Numbered from the stretch's first letter, positions 50,474 through 59,635 are shown. The stretch is 64,000 nt of DNA from Aquisphaera giovannonii (GCF_008087625.1 NZ_CP042997.1:6200001-6264000), one strand, 5' to 3'. The notes: a model not told the origin generated them from the letters alone. A program made the numbers and translations.

Positions 50474-51120
50474 TGTTCAATAGAACCGATGGTGACGAGG
50501 CTTTCCACGATTGGCTCGATAGCGAATTCAGCTGGCGTCGCATCGAATTATCCTATTATGAGAGAGCGGTTCGCGCTGCCAATCCGGGAGCCGAAGCGAT
50601 GACGGTCCGAGGTGCCATACCGATCCTCTATGCACATTGGGAAGGCTTCGTTAAATCATTAGGCACGGCGTACCTGGAGTTCGTGCTGTCGCGTAATAAG
50701 AATTTCGACAACCTCAAACCTAACTTTTTAGCTCTTGGTATGAAGAAGCATCTCCATGATGCGACATCAACTCTCAAGGGCAGAGTTTTTGTGGAAGCAT
50801 GCGATCTTATCCTGGCCAAGCGCTCGACCCGGGCATACTTCTTGACACTTGACGCTGTGGAGACTGGCTCAAACCTAGGATATGATTTGTTTGCTAATAT
50901 ATTACACATTGTAGGCCTTCCATTTAGGCCGGAATATGAGACCGCCAGGAATACAATAATCGAACCACTCAGACAATTTCGTAATACGATCGCTCACGGT
51001 AAAGAACTAGTAGTGAACACCGTGAGGTACAATGAGCTCCACCAGAAAACCTTTGCCTTGCTAGCCTTGCTCCGCGACGATCTGGACAATGCCGTAACGC
51101 TCAAATCTTACTTAGCTTAA
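50470..51120 (+). CDS. MAE_28990/MAE_18760-like HEPN nuclease
   Basis: The 216-residue helical protein has the HEPN signature R-x4-H in QFRNTIAHGKELVV (Arg171, His176), the RNase active site of the superfamily. Upstream, AIPILYAHWEGFVKSLGTAY and LDAVETGSNLGYDLFANILH match the MAE_28990/MAE_18760 group. Overlap of 4 bases with the DUF262 gene shows the two are co-translated. HEPN proteins act as toxin RNases in defence and toxin-antitoxin systems. In this pair the HEPN protein would be effector and the DUF262 protein sensor or neutraliser (inference). AT-richer codons mark it as probably acquired. Confidence 0.85.
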   Translation: MMFNRTDGDEAFHDWLDSEFSWRRIELSYYERAVRAANPGAEAMTVRGAIPILYAHWEGFVKSLGTAYLEFVLSRNKNFDNLKPNFLALGMKKHLHDATSTLKGRVFVEACDLILAKRSTRAYFLTLDAVETGSNLGYDLFANILHIVGLPFRPEYETARNTIIEPLRQFRNTIAHGKELVVNTVRYNELHQKTFALLALLRDDLDNAVTLKSYLA

Positions 51121-51527
51121 GAGGATTGGCTTCGATTTCATGTGGGTACGCGTGAATATTTATTCCTCTACGGGCCGCTATGCCCGCACGCAGTCGCGTC
51201 CATTGTTGCTTTATTCTGCAAATAACGCTTGACTGTTATCGCGTTCCGCACTGGCATCCAAACGATTGGGGCATTTTGTCGGACGGCGAGGAGAGGCAAC
51301 CTACGGCTTAAGCTCTTACTCCGATGAGCGAGGGCGATTTGGTGTTCATCTGTGATTCGCTCCGCGACGAGCGCGGCACAGGTCGACAAAGCTCGCCCGC
51401 ATGATCGAGCGGTCGCCACGAACCATACGCCGCAAGCTGGCGCTGAAGAGCAAGGCCGCTCTATAAAGTGAACGTGCGATCAAGAAAGTTTCTTGAATCG
51501 GCGATTGGCCTGAAAAACGGGCAAAAA
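51121..51527. other. Intergenic region between convergent HEPN and DUF4145 genes
   Basis: About 0.4 kb of mixed composition between two genes that face each other. Two overlapping minus-strand frames (51168-51419 and 51346-51531) show Arg/Leu/Ala-rich sequence but no recognisable domain or ribosome site. They may be relics of an older gene. No inverted repeat strong enough for a terminator was found. Confidence 0.4.
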
Positions 51528-52253
51528 TCAAAGCATCGGCTTCTGTCCCGCAGCCTTCAGCTTTGCATTGAAGGCATCTCGACGGGCCTGACTTTCCGGC
51601 AGGTCAACGTAGTAGAACGTCATGAGAGCCCTCAATACCTCTAACGTCCACTCCGCTTCTCCGGGCTGAACGTCGATGATATCGCCGGTGCTTTGATCTT
51701 TCTGCTGATGTGCGGCGAAATTGCCGACATTTCGGATGGCATCAAGGTCTATTGCGAGATGCGAGGGAATCTTATTCAGAGCAAGTAGTTTCTTGACTTG
51801 ATCAATCAAATTCCGCTCTGAGAATCCCTCTTTATCTTGGATAATCGTTTGAAGGCACCGACGACTGAGCGCAGCGCTCGCCTTCGGAGATATCGGCAAT
51901 GCATCATGAGCTTCCCTGAAATCAGAAGCCAATGGTTCAGGGACTCCTGTAGGAACATGGCAGAGAGGGTGCTTTGGCCATAAAAGAGTGATTGATTTTA
52001 TTGTAGACATGTGATGGTCGCCGATTCTACTGTTCTCGATCTCGTTCAGCCAGATGATCTTACCCTTGCAAGAAGGGCATAGATGGTTTGTGGAACTATA
52101 AGATATATACACATCTGGCGAAACAAATCTTGAGGGGCCTCCGCCTGGGGTGAATCGTTTGAAGTTGAAGATCGAATGTTCGGCGTTCACCCCTTCAAGG
52201 CTGAAAATGATGCCGCAATAAGGGCATTCTTTGGTCTCGTGAGGGTTGCTCAT
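51528..52253 (-). CDS. DUF4145 protein with N-terminal zinc ribbon
   Basis: The 241-residue protein has an N-terminal zinc ribbon (ECPYCGIIF and LCPSCKGKIIWL), then the DUF4145 domain: SPKASAALSRRCLQTIIQDK, LDAIRNVGNFAAHQQKDQST, and DVQPGEAEWTLEVLRALMTF. DUF4145 belongs to the HEPN-like helical class; the Arg-Asn-x-x-x-x-x-x-His stretch in IRNVGNFAAHQ corresponds to the usual active-site segment. Many members are fused to or sit near restriction and defence proteins. ATG 52253 follows GGAG-type sequence. A TTGACC/GTTAAC pair at 52293-52298 and 52270-52275 could be its promoter. Confidence 0.85.
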   Translation of the reverse strand: MSNPHETKECPYCGIIFSLEGVNAEHSIFNFKRFTPGGGPSRFVSPDVYISYSSTNHLCPSCKGKIIWLNEIENSRIGDHHMSTIKSITLLWPKHPLCHVPTGVPEPLASDFREAHDALPISPKASAALSRRCLQTIIQDKEGFSERNLIDQVKKLLALNKIPSHLAIDLDAIRNVGNFAAHQQKDQSTGDIIDVQPGEAEWTLEVLRALMTFYYVDLPESQARRDAFNAKLKAAGQKPML

Positions 52254-52596
52254 ACTCCAGTCTCCGAAAGTTAACCTGCTTGCGTTAATTCAGGTCAACA
52301 TGGCGGCTGTTGCCTAGGATGCCGCCTCTGTGCAATTTGCATCACATGTCGGCCTCCGCTCTAGAGACTTCGAGGTTGAAGCTGGCGCCCCGGCACCGCA
52401 TGGGGCAAGCTAAGAGCAAGTCGCTAGTTAGGGAATCCGATAAGCTGGCGATCCTCCGTGCCGTGGACGGAGAGTGACATCCGTTTGTCACCTGCATATC
52501 CTAATTCGACACTGCAGCAAATTCGCAGAAAATGAGAAAAAGCCAGGTGTTTTGCTGGCCGTATATTTAACGTAGGCACCAAGATTGTTAAGCTTG
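52254..52596. other. Right boundary of the AT-richer island
   Basis: About 340 bases upstream of the DUF4145 gene and downstream of the 659-residue envelope protein gene. It is AT-rich near 52500-52600 and ends where GC-rich coding sequence resumes. It holds the presumed DUF4145 promoter and otherwise nothing I can identify. No repeat matching the left boundary near 47.5 kb was seen. Confidence 0.45.
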
Positions 52597-54576
52597 TTAG
52601 GGTTGTAAGTCGCTATGGGGTAGTGTTTTAGGTCTGCGGCTGGCCAAGTGCTCTTCGATCTTCTGGATCCCCACGACGCCGACGGAAGCCTGGAGGACCT
52701 GGGCGCCCAGGTACTTCAGGCCCTTGCGAGGGGGGATCTGGAAGACGACCGTCGCGCCGTCGCGGAGCAGCCGGACGGGCTTCCAGGCGCTCAGACGCAG
52801 CCCGGCCTTGGCGCACAGGGGGCGGCCGATGGCGGCGACCTGCTCCAGGCTCATCTTCGGCAGGGCCTCCGGCAGGCGCTCGAGGATCCGGAAGAATCCG
52901 CCCGCCGAGCGGACCGCCCACCATTGCCCGAGCTTCCGCGAGGCCGCCTGCGCCGCCGCGGAGCCGGCGGCCTTGCCGGAGCCGACGGCGCCGGCCTCGG
53001 CGAGGTCCCGGCCGACGGATCGGGAGCCCTCGCGGACGGCCGCCTTCACCTCGGCCCGGGCGAGCTCGGCCGCGGCCGCGCCCTCGGGCTGGATGGCCGC
53101 CAGGCTGAGGACGTCGGCGACGACGAAGCAGCCGTCCACGAGCGCCCAGGTCATCTCGCCGGAGGTCGGCGTATGGCCGCTCGCCAGGACGTTCGCCAGG
53201 TGGGTCACGTCGTAGAGCGGCAGGAACTGGTAGAACCGGACCTGGTTGCTGGCCAGGCTCTCCACCCGAGACAGCCCGTCCTCCTTGATGGTCCGGATGA
53301 CGGCCTGGCCGTTGTCGCCGGTCGCCAGGAGGGCCAGCTTGGCGAGGGACTCTCCGAGCGTCCGCTTCTCCTTGGCCTGGAGGTAGGCCAGCGCCTCCGG
53401 GCCGGTGTCGGCGGCGGCCACGGGCGGGATCACGGCCGGGCCGTAGGCCTTGAGGATCTGCTGGAAGTCCGGGTCGGTCGCGTACTTGTCCAGGATGACC
53501 AGGGCCATCGCGCCGTGCTCCCCGAGCGCCGCGACGGCCCGGGGGCGCAGGGCCGGGTCGGAGTAGGCGGAGAAGACCACGTCCGCGGCGTCGGGCCCGG
53601 CCTTCTCCAGGGCCCGCTCGCCGGCCTCGCCGAACTCGACGGCCAGCCGCAGGGCGTTCGGGCTGCTCCCCGCGGCCGCGACGAGCCCGCGTGCGGCCAC
53701 GTGGCCGAGGTGCCCCGCGACCGTCTCCGGCCGGTGGGTGCGCAGCAGCTCGTCCACGTACTCGGAGTTGACCTGGAGCAGGATGAGGGCCTGGTCCAGC
53801 GGCGGGGAGCCCCCGGCGGCCTCCAGGACCGGCCCGTATAGGCCCACCAGGGCGAAGCCCTCCAGCCCTTGCACGCGGAAGGCCTCGAGCGCCAGGGAGC
53901 GGTGGTTCTCGACCGTCCGGACGGCGGAGCGGAGGTCGGAGGCCCCGTTCTCCAGGCTGATCAGGCTGAGCAGCGTCAGGGCCTCCCCCAGGTCCCGCTC
54001 GTCGTCCCGGAAGCTCTCCACGAGGTCGGCCAGGCTGGAGGAGTCGGCGAGGATCAGGGGCAGGGCGTTCGGATACCGGGCCGCCAGCTTGCGCTGCGAG
54101 GCGGAGAGGCCAGCCAGCTCGGCGATGAGGATGCCGCGATCGGTGTCGTCGGCCCGCTTGAGGCCGAAGTATTCCCGCCAGTGGAGCAGCACGTCCGCCG
54201 CGGCGTCGTCGTCCAGGATGTCGCGGAGCCGGCGGAACTCCGCGGGATGCTTGTCGTAGAGGTAGACCGCCTCCAAATCCAGGCGATCGAGCAGGCGGAG
54301 GCCGCGCAGGCCGTCGGTCCGCTCGACGGAGACGGCCGTCTGGCGGAACCGGTCCGCGACCCGGGCCACGAGCTCCCGGTCGCCGGCCGGGCTCGCCTGG
54401 TACTTCGCGGCGAGCGTCGCCCGGATGTCCGCCGGCCCCGGCGATTGCGCCGGCCCGGCGGCCGCTCCCGGCTCGCCGGGGGCGGGCTCGGGGCGGGCGG
54501 GCCGGTCCTTGAGCGTGAGCTTGCTCAGGACCCCCAGGGCGGTCAACAGGACGACGAGGGCGAACGTGCGCTTCAT
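52597..54576 (-). CDS. Large exported planctomycete protein of unknown function
   Basis: The 659-residue protein starts at ATG 54576 with an N-terminal membrane anchor or signal (RTFALVVLLTALGVLSKLTL), then a Pro/Gly linker, then an all-helical body of repeated units, for example ALTLLSLISLENGASDLRSA, PDFQQILKAYGPAVIPPVAA and FGEAGERALEKAGPDAADVV. The C-terminal 130 residues are more varied (LRDGATVVFQIPPRKGLKYL). Similar helical units occur in the 335-residue protein at 46.4 kb. The family is not named to me. By position it was probably next to that gene before the island inserted. Confidence 0.7.
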   Translation of the reverse strand: MKRTFALVVLLTALGVLSKLTLKDRPARPEPAPGEPGAAAGPAQSPGPADIRATLAAKYQASPAGDRELVARVADRFRQTAVSVERTDGLRGLRLLDRLDLEAVYLYDKHPAEFRRLRDILDDDAAADVLLHWREYFGLKRADDTDRGILIAELAGLSASQRKLAARYPNALPLILADSSSLADLVESFRDDERDLGEALTLLSLISLENGASDLRSAVRTVENHRSLALEAFRVQGLEGFALVGLYGPVLEAAGGSPPLDQALILLQVNSEYVDELLRTHRPETVAGHLGHVAARGLVAAAGSSPNALRLAVEFGEAGERALEKAGPDAADVVFSAYSDPALRPRAVAALGEHGAMALVILDKYATDPDFQQILKAYGPAVIPPVAAADTGPEALAYLQAKEKRTLGESLAKLALLATGDNGQAVIRTIKEDGLSRVESLASNQVRFYQFLPLYDVTHLANVLASGHTPTSGEMTWALVDGCFVVADVLSLAAIQPEGAAAAELARAEVKAAVREGSRSVGRDLAEAGAVGSGKAAGSAAAQAASRKLGQWWAVRSAGGFFRILERLPEALPKMSLEQVAAIGRPLCAKAGLRLSAWKPVRLLRDGATVVFQIPPRKGLKYLGAQVLQASVGVVGIQKIEEHLASRRPKTLPHSDLQP

Positions 54577-54827
54577 CCGTTTCCCCGGCTGCCTCGGCCC
54601 GGCGGGACCGCCCGGCCCGCGACGCGGGCCACCCATAGAGTATACTCGCATCTCCCGCCCCGTCATTGCGGGAGTTACCCATTCTCGTCACTTATGTGGT
54701 TGTGAAGATTGGGCTTGGAGGAGTTGGCACGGGTTTCCCGCCGGCATCGACGCCGGTATCATAGCCGCCGACGCGGTTCCCAGGGAGGCCGCGTTCACCC
54801 GGATGCATGACGGAGTCTCCTCCATCC

Positions 54828-56330
54828 ATGACCGACTCTTTCCTCGAGCCCCTCGCCCAGGTCCGCACGAAGATCGTCGCCACCCTGGGGCCCGCCTCAC
54901 GCAGCCCCGAGATCATCCGCAAGTTGATCGATGCCGGCGTGGATGTCTTCCGCCTGAACTTCTCGCACGGCAGCCACGACGACCATACCGAGTCGCTCCA
55001 TCGCATCCGCGCGATCTCCGACGAGATGCAGAGGCAGGTGTGCATCCTGCAGGACCTGTGCGGGCCGAAGATCCGCCTGGAGGACGTGCCCGGCGGCGCG
55101 GTCGAGTGCGACTTCGGCGCCGAGTTCGTCCTCGCCCGGGAGCCGGGGGGGGAGCATGATCCCCGCGAGCTGACCTGCACCTACAAGCAGCTGGTCGACG
55201 ACCTGGAGGTCGGCCAGTCCGTCCTCTTCGCCGACGGCACCGTGGCGATGGACGTGATCGAGAAGGCGAAGGGCCGGGCGCGGCTGAAGGTGACCCTGCC
55301 GGGCCGGATCCGCTCGCACCAGGGGATCAACGTCCCGAGCGCGGCCCTGAGCGTGGAGGCGCTGACGGAGAAGGACCTCGCGGACCTCGACTGGACGGCG
55401 ACGCACCAGGTCGGCTACGTCGGCCTCTCGTTCGTGCGGCGGCCGGAGGACGTGACGCGGCTCCGCGAGGAGCTGAAGAAGCGCGGCTGCCGGTCGCGGA
55501 TCGTCGCCAAGATCGAGAAGCCGCAGGCGGTGGCCAACCTGGAGGCCATCATCGACGAGGCCGACGCCGTGATGGTGGCCCGGGGCGACCTCGGCGTCGA
55601 GATCGACGTGGAGAAGGTGCCGTCCGTCCAGAAGCAGATCATCGACGCCTGCCGCAAGGCGAGGGTGCCGGTGATCACGGCCACCCAGATGCTCAACAGC
55701 ATGGAGACCTCCAGCCGGCCGACGCGGGCGGAGGCCTCGGACGTCTTCAACGCCGTGCTCGACGGCACCGACGCGGTGATGCTCTCCGGCGAGACGGCCA
55801 TCGGCGCATACCCCGTCGAGGCCGTCTCCACCATGAGCCGGATCTGCCGCGAGGCGGAGACCCTGATCTTCTCCCGCAATTCCGGCGGCGTCCCCTTCAC
55901 CTGCTGCGCGGTGCGGGAAGCGGGCAAGGCCGGCGGGAAGGATGCCGTCGCCCGCGTCAGCCAGGTCCTCCCGGTGACCGACGCGATCGTGGATGCCGCC
56001 AGCACCGTCACGCGCAAGCTCAAGGCGGCCCTGCTGGTCGTGGCCACGCACTCCGGCCGCACGGCGCTGGCCGTCTCCAAGCACCGCAACGCCACGCCGA
56101 CGCTCGCCCTGACCGACGACGTCGACGTCGCGCGGGCGATGTCCCTCTACTGGGGCGTGACGCCGCTCCACATCCCGGAGCTCTTCCAGACCGGCCAGGT
56201 CCTCGCCTGGGCCGACGAATGGTGCCGCACCCACGACCTGATCCAGTCCGGCGACTACCTGGTCGTCGTCCGCGGCGTCATCCCCAACAACCCCAACCAC
56301 AACGCCCTCCTGGTCCACGAGGTGGAGTGA
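54828..56330 (+). CDS. pyk: Pyruvate kinase
   Basis: The last glycolytic enzyme, making pyruvate and ATP from phosphoenolpyruvate and ADP. The 500-residue protein shows RTKIVATLGPASRSPEIIRK, DVFRLNFSHG, the domain B insertion, IVAKIEKPQAVANLEAIIDE with the catalytic Lys, VMVARGDLGVEIDVEKVPSV, and VITATQMLNSMETSSRPTRA EASDV as substrate site. The C-terminal regulatory domain (VTRKLKAALLVVATHSGRTA) is present. The ATG at 54828 is preferred from homology to the family start; one at 54807 would add seven residues. Confidence 0.96.
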   Translation: MTDSFLEPLAQVRTKIVATLGPASRSPEIIRKLIDAGVDVFRLNFSHGSHDDHTESLHRIRAISDEMQRQVCILQDLCGPKIRLEDVPGGAVECDFGAEFVLAREPGGEHDPRELTCTYKQLVDDLEVGQSVLFADGTVAMDVIEKAKGRARLKVTLPGRIRSHQGINVPSAALSVEALTEKDLADLDWTATHQVGYVGLSFVRRPEDVTRLREELKKRGCRSRIVAKIEKPQAVANLEAIIDEADAVMVARGDLGVEIDVEKVPSVQKQIIDACRKARVPVITATQMLNSMETSSRPTRAEASDVFNAVLDGTDAVMLSGETAIGAYPVEAVSTMSRICREAETLIFSRNSGGVPFTCCAVREAGKAGGKDAVARVSQVLPVTDAIVDAASTVTRKLKAALLVVATHSGRTALAVSKHRNATPTLALTDDVDVARAMSLYWGVTPLHIPELFQTGQVLAWADEWCRTHDLIQSGDYLVVVRGVIPNNPNHNALLVHEVE

Positions 56331-56368
56331 CCGGGAAGGGCCGATCCCTCATCCGGAGCCGTCCCGCC

Positions 56369-58081
56369 ATGCGAGCGTCCCTCTCCCGCCCCTCGCTTGC
56401 GGCCCTCGTTGCAGCCGGCCTGGCCCTCGCCACCTCGGCCCGCGGGGAGCCGGTCGTGAAGTCGAAGGGCGAGGCGAACCGGGTGGTCGAGGTCGCGCTC
56501 GACGCGGGCCATCCGATCGCCGACCCGTTCCGGTCGGTCGAGCTGGACGCCACGTTCACGACGCCGTCCGGGAAGGCCGTCAAGATCCCGGGCTTCTGGG
56601 CCGGCGGCAACACCTGGAAGATCCGCTACGCGTCGCCGGAGGCCGGCGTGCACCGGTTCGTCACCGCGTGCAACTGGGCCGACGAGCGCGGGCTGCATGA
56701 GGCGAGAGGCGAGGTGGAGGTCGTCCCGGCGACGGGGGCGAACGCCCTGTATCGCCGCGGGCCCATCCGCGTGGCCGCGGATCGGCGGCACTTCGAGCAG
56801 GCGGACGGGACGCCGTTCCTCTGGCTGGGCGACACCTGGTGGATGGGCCTCTGCGACCGCCTCCGCTTCCCCGACGAGTTCCGTACGCTCGCGGCCGACC
56901 GCCACGCCAAGGGCTTCAACGTCGTCCAGATCGTCGCGGGCCTCTACCCGGACATGGCCGCCTTCGATCCCAGGGGCCGGAACGAGGCCGGCTTCCCGTG
57001 GACGGAGAAGTACGAGACGATCCGCCCGGAATACTTCGACCGGGCCGACGAGCGGCTGGACGAGCTGGTCGAGCATGAGATCGTCCCCTGCGTCGTCATG
57101 GCCTGGGGCTATCACCTCCCCTGGACGGGCATCGACGCCATGAAGCGGCACGTCCGCTACGTCATCGCCCGCTACGGCGCCCTGCCGGTCGTCTGGTGCT
57201 TGGCCGGCGAGGTCAACCTGCCGTACTACCTGGAGAAGGGCTTCCCGAGGGGGGGAGAGAAGCAGACGAGGGACTGGGAGGAGGTCATCCGCTACGCCCG
57301 GTCGATCAACGGCCTGGGGCGGCTCATCACCGTCCACCCGACCGGCATCGAGCCCCTGAGCGGCCGGCTCCTCTACGCCGACCAGGGGCTGTTCGACTTC
57401 GACATGCTCCAGACCGGCCACGGCAGGCGTGAGGTCCTGGCGCCGACGATCCACGCCCTGCGGGCCTCGCTGGACGCCCGGCCGATCATGCCGGTGGTCA
57501 ACGGCGAGGTCGCCTACGAGGCCCTGATGGGGACCATCCCCGCCGACGTCCCCCGCGCGATGTTCTGGAGCTGCATGCTCTCCGGGGCCGCCGGGCACAC
57601 GTATGGCGCCAACGGGATCTGGCAGCTCAACCGCCGCGACCGGCCCTACGGCAAGTCCCCCCACGGCGGCACGTACGGCCCGATCCCCTGGGACGAGGCC
57701 ATGCGCCTCCCCGGCTCCGGCCAGATCGGCCGCGGCAAGGCGTTCCTCGAGCGCTATCCGTGGCAGCGCCTCGAGCCCCACCCGGAATGGGCATCCTGGG
57801 CCGGGAGCGAGGGCCACCTCCCGGCCGAGGTGCCGTACACCGCCGGCATCCCCGGCGGCGTCCGGATCACCTACTCTCCGCTCCCCCGGGCTGTCGCCCT
57901 GGAGGGGCTCGATGCGGGCCGCGACTATTCGCTGCGATACTTCGACCCTTCGCAAGGCCACACCACCGAGGGCAAGTCCTTCCGCCCTGATCCTGGCGGA
58001 GCGGCCCGGGTCGACCCTCCCCAGAACGCGACGGGCGACTGGGTGCTCGCAGTGAGACCGGAGCCGACGGGCCCCCGTTGA
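56369..58081 (+). CDS. DUF4038/DUF5060 glycoside hydrolase (GH140-like)
   Basis: The 570-residue protein has a signal peptide (SLAALVAAGLALATSARGEP), an N-terminal DUF5060 beta-sandwich (VELDATFTTPSGKAVKIPGF, GNTWKIRYASPEAGVHRF) and a TIM-barrel DUF4038 domain (DGTPFLWLGDTWWMGLCDRL, FNVVQIVAGLYPDMAAFDPR, VWCLAGEVNLPYYLEKGF, MPVVNGEVAYEALMGTIPAD). The family includes apiosidases that act on pectin rhamnogalacturonan II. The last 125 residues are duplicated 2 kb downstream, where a diverged copy lies after an inserted gene. Only 38 bases separate it from pyk, though co-transcription is uncertain. Confidence 0.9.
   Translation: MRASLSRPSLAALVAAGLALATSARGEPVVKSKGEANRVVEVALDAGHPIADPFRSVELDATFTTPSGKAVKIPGFWAGGNTWKIRYASPEAGVHRFVTACNWADERGLHEARGEVEVVPATGANALYRRGPIRVAADRRHFEQADGTPFLWLGDTWWMGLCDRLRFPDEFRTLAADRHAKGFNVVQIVAGLYPDMAAFDPRGRNEAGFPWTEKYETIRPEYFDRADERLDELVEHEIVPCVVMAWGYHLPWTGIDAMKRHVRYVIARYGALPVVWCLAGEVNLPYYLEKGFPRGGEKQTRDWEEVIRYARSINGLGRLITVHPTGIEPLSGRLLYADQGLFDFDMLQTGHGRREVLAPTIHALRASLDARPIMPVVNGEVAYEALMGTIPADVPRAMFWSCMLSGAAGHTYGANGIWQLNRRDRPYGKSPHGGTYGPIPWDEAMRLPGSGQIGRGKAFLERYPWQRLEPHPEWASWAGSEGHLPAEVPYTAGIPGGVRITYSPLPRAVALEGLDAGRDYSLRYFDPSQGHTTEGKSFRPDPGGAARVDPPQNATGDWVLAVRPEPTGPR
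57713..57880 (+). repeat. Left copy of the DUF4038 3'-end duplication
   Basis: About 165 bases here match 59752-59919 with about five mismatches (offset 2039 bases). Similarity falls sharply after the CTAC at about 57873, in the codons preceding the C-terminal tail, so the two tails have diverged although the shared block has not. Confidence 0.85.
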
Positions 58082-58342
58082 AGGCCCACTGGGCCAGCAG
58101 AACGTCGATCGCGAAGTCCCCGCCTCGCGGCTCGCTCCGGGGCCCGAGCCTCGTTGATGTGATGAACAACAAGGTCAGTGCCGGTCCTGGCCGTTGTCCT
58201 CGCCAATACGCTCGACTCTGTCACGTGGGCAGGCTCTCCGGCCCTCGCCGTAGCCGAGCAGTGGGGCACGGCTAGGGGCTTACCCAGACTATCAGCGGTA
58301 TCGGGTCTGGAGTGCAGAAAAGAGGGATAAGGAGCCGGCGTC

Positions 58343-59635
58343 ATGGGCTTCATTCGGAGACGATTCACCAAGGAGCAGCGACAACGCCTTCGCGGCATCA
58401 TCGCGGATGCGTTCACCCGGGCCGACCTTAATCAGCTCGTTGAGGACGCCTTCGACGAAAAATTAGAGAACATTGCGTCTCCCGGCAACATGTTAGAGGT
58501 TGTACGTGAATTGATCCTATGGTCGAGCAAGCGGGGCAGAGAGAATGAATTGTTGTGCGCGCTGCGAGCGGCCCGTCCGTCAAGGGCCGACGTCCAGGCG
58601 ATTGCAGGAGAACTACTGCCCGAAGATTACGATTGCTTGAAATCGCGGGACTCGTCCGATCAGGCCATAACCGAGCTGCCTCTTGGCGTGCTTGCGCACT
58701 ACAAGCCTTGGACGGGGATGTCGGGGATCGAATCGGCGACATGGCTGGTCCTGGTTCTTTCCTTGTTCGCGCTTGGTCTTGCCTCCAGGTCGGAAATCCT
58801 GCGTCAGCAGAACAAGGAGCCGGAAAAGTCACTGTCCGAAATCGACCGAGTCCGGGGCCGCCTTGAGGTCAGGCTCGATGCACGCGAGCGTCCCCTGTTC
58901 AAATTCCACGGAGGGGGCCTCCCTGTTGCAGACGGGAGGCCGGGCATGGTGGCCCACGACCCCGAGATCGAGCGCCTGTCGAAGGACCTGAGTACTCTCC
59001 TTGATATATTCGATCGCGCTATAGGATCGGCGGGATTGTCCGAGCGGGATCAACTTCGGCTCGACCTGGCCGAGACCGCCCTGAACTGGAAGAACCGAGC
59101 TGGGACGGCCCTGAGCTGGGGGAACCAATACAGCATCAGTGACCTCCTAAAGGACCGCTGCCTCATGCCCGCAGCGAGGGACATCGACCCCGGCATTAGT
59201 CTGTCCAGTTTGCTCGCCCCGGGCAACGATTGTGGCCGATTTGATCCCCTGAGAGCCGCCTCCATCGAGGGATACGTCGTCGCTGTGAGGGACGGAGACC
59301 TCGTCGGGCTTGTGCGCCATTTTCATCATCCCAGGCCATTACCGGTCGAGACGATCATCGAGATATCCCTCACGAAGAATGCTCAACCCAACAAGCGAGT
59401 TAGGGCGATCCTCACCCCAAGGAGCCGCGCACTGAGCAGCATCCGAGGGGACGTCTGGGAGAGCGCCAGTCTGAAGAAATCCCTGGTAGGTCACCGCGTG
59501 CGATTGGTTGGTTGGGTGGTCTTTGATCCGGTTGCATCCTCCGAATCCGAGAATACCAATCCGGGCAATACGCAGAACTCGGCTGCGACGGCGTGGCGTA
59601 TTTGCCCCGTGTCTCAGATCCGCATAGGGCCGTGA
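58343..59635 (+). CDS. Effector-associated domain 1 (EAD1)-like membrane protein
   Basis: The 430-residue protein begins FTKEQRQRLRGIIADAFTRA, DLNQLVEDAFDEKLENIASP, then NMLEVVRELILWSSKRGREN and ELLCALRAARPSRADVQAIA. This is the helical effector-associated domain EAD1 of NTP-dependent biological conflict systems, where it recruits partner proteins carrying the same domain. A membrane helix (ATWLVLVLSLFALGLAS) follows near residue 130, then a charged coiled region and a C-terminal domain (SIEGYVVAVRDGDLVGLVRH, VRLVGWVVFDPVASSESEN) of unknown fold. A second EAD1 protein would be its partner; none is in the window. It lies exactly between the two copies of the DUF4038 gene end. Confidence 0.8.
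   Translation: MGFIRRRFTKEQRQRLRGIIADAFTRADLNQLVEDAFDEKLENIASPGNMLEVVRELILWSSKRGRENELLCALRAARPSRADVQAIAGELLPEDYDCLKSRDSSDQAITELPLGVLAHYKPWTGMSGIESATWLVLVLSLFALGLASRSEILRQQNKEPEKSLSEIDRVRGRLEVRLDARERPLFKFHGGGLPVADGRPGMVAHDPEIERLSKDLSTLLDIFDRAIGSAGLSERDQLRLDLAETALNWKNRAGTALSWGNQYSISDLLKDRCLMPAARDIDPGISLSSLLAPGNDCGRFDPLRAASIEGYVVAVRDGDLVGLVRHFHHPRPLPVETIIEISLTKNAQPNKRVRAILTPRSRALSSIRGDVWESASLKKSLVGHRVRLVGWVVFDPVASSESENTNPGNTQNSAATAWRICPVSQIRIGP

Noticed and set aside
51168-51531. Two overlapping minus-strand small frames between the HEPN and DUF4145 genes
   Set aside because: No recognisable domain, poor starts and neighbouring convergent genes explain the region as non-coding or a relic.
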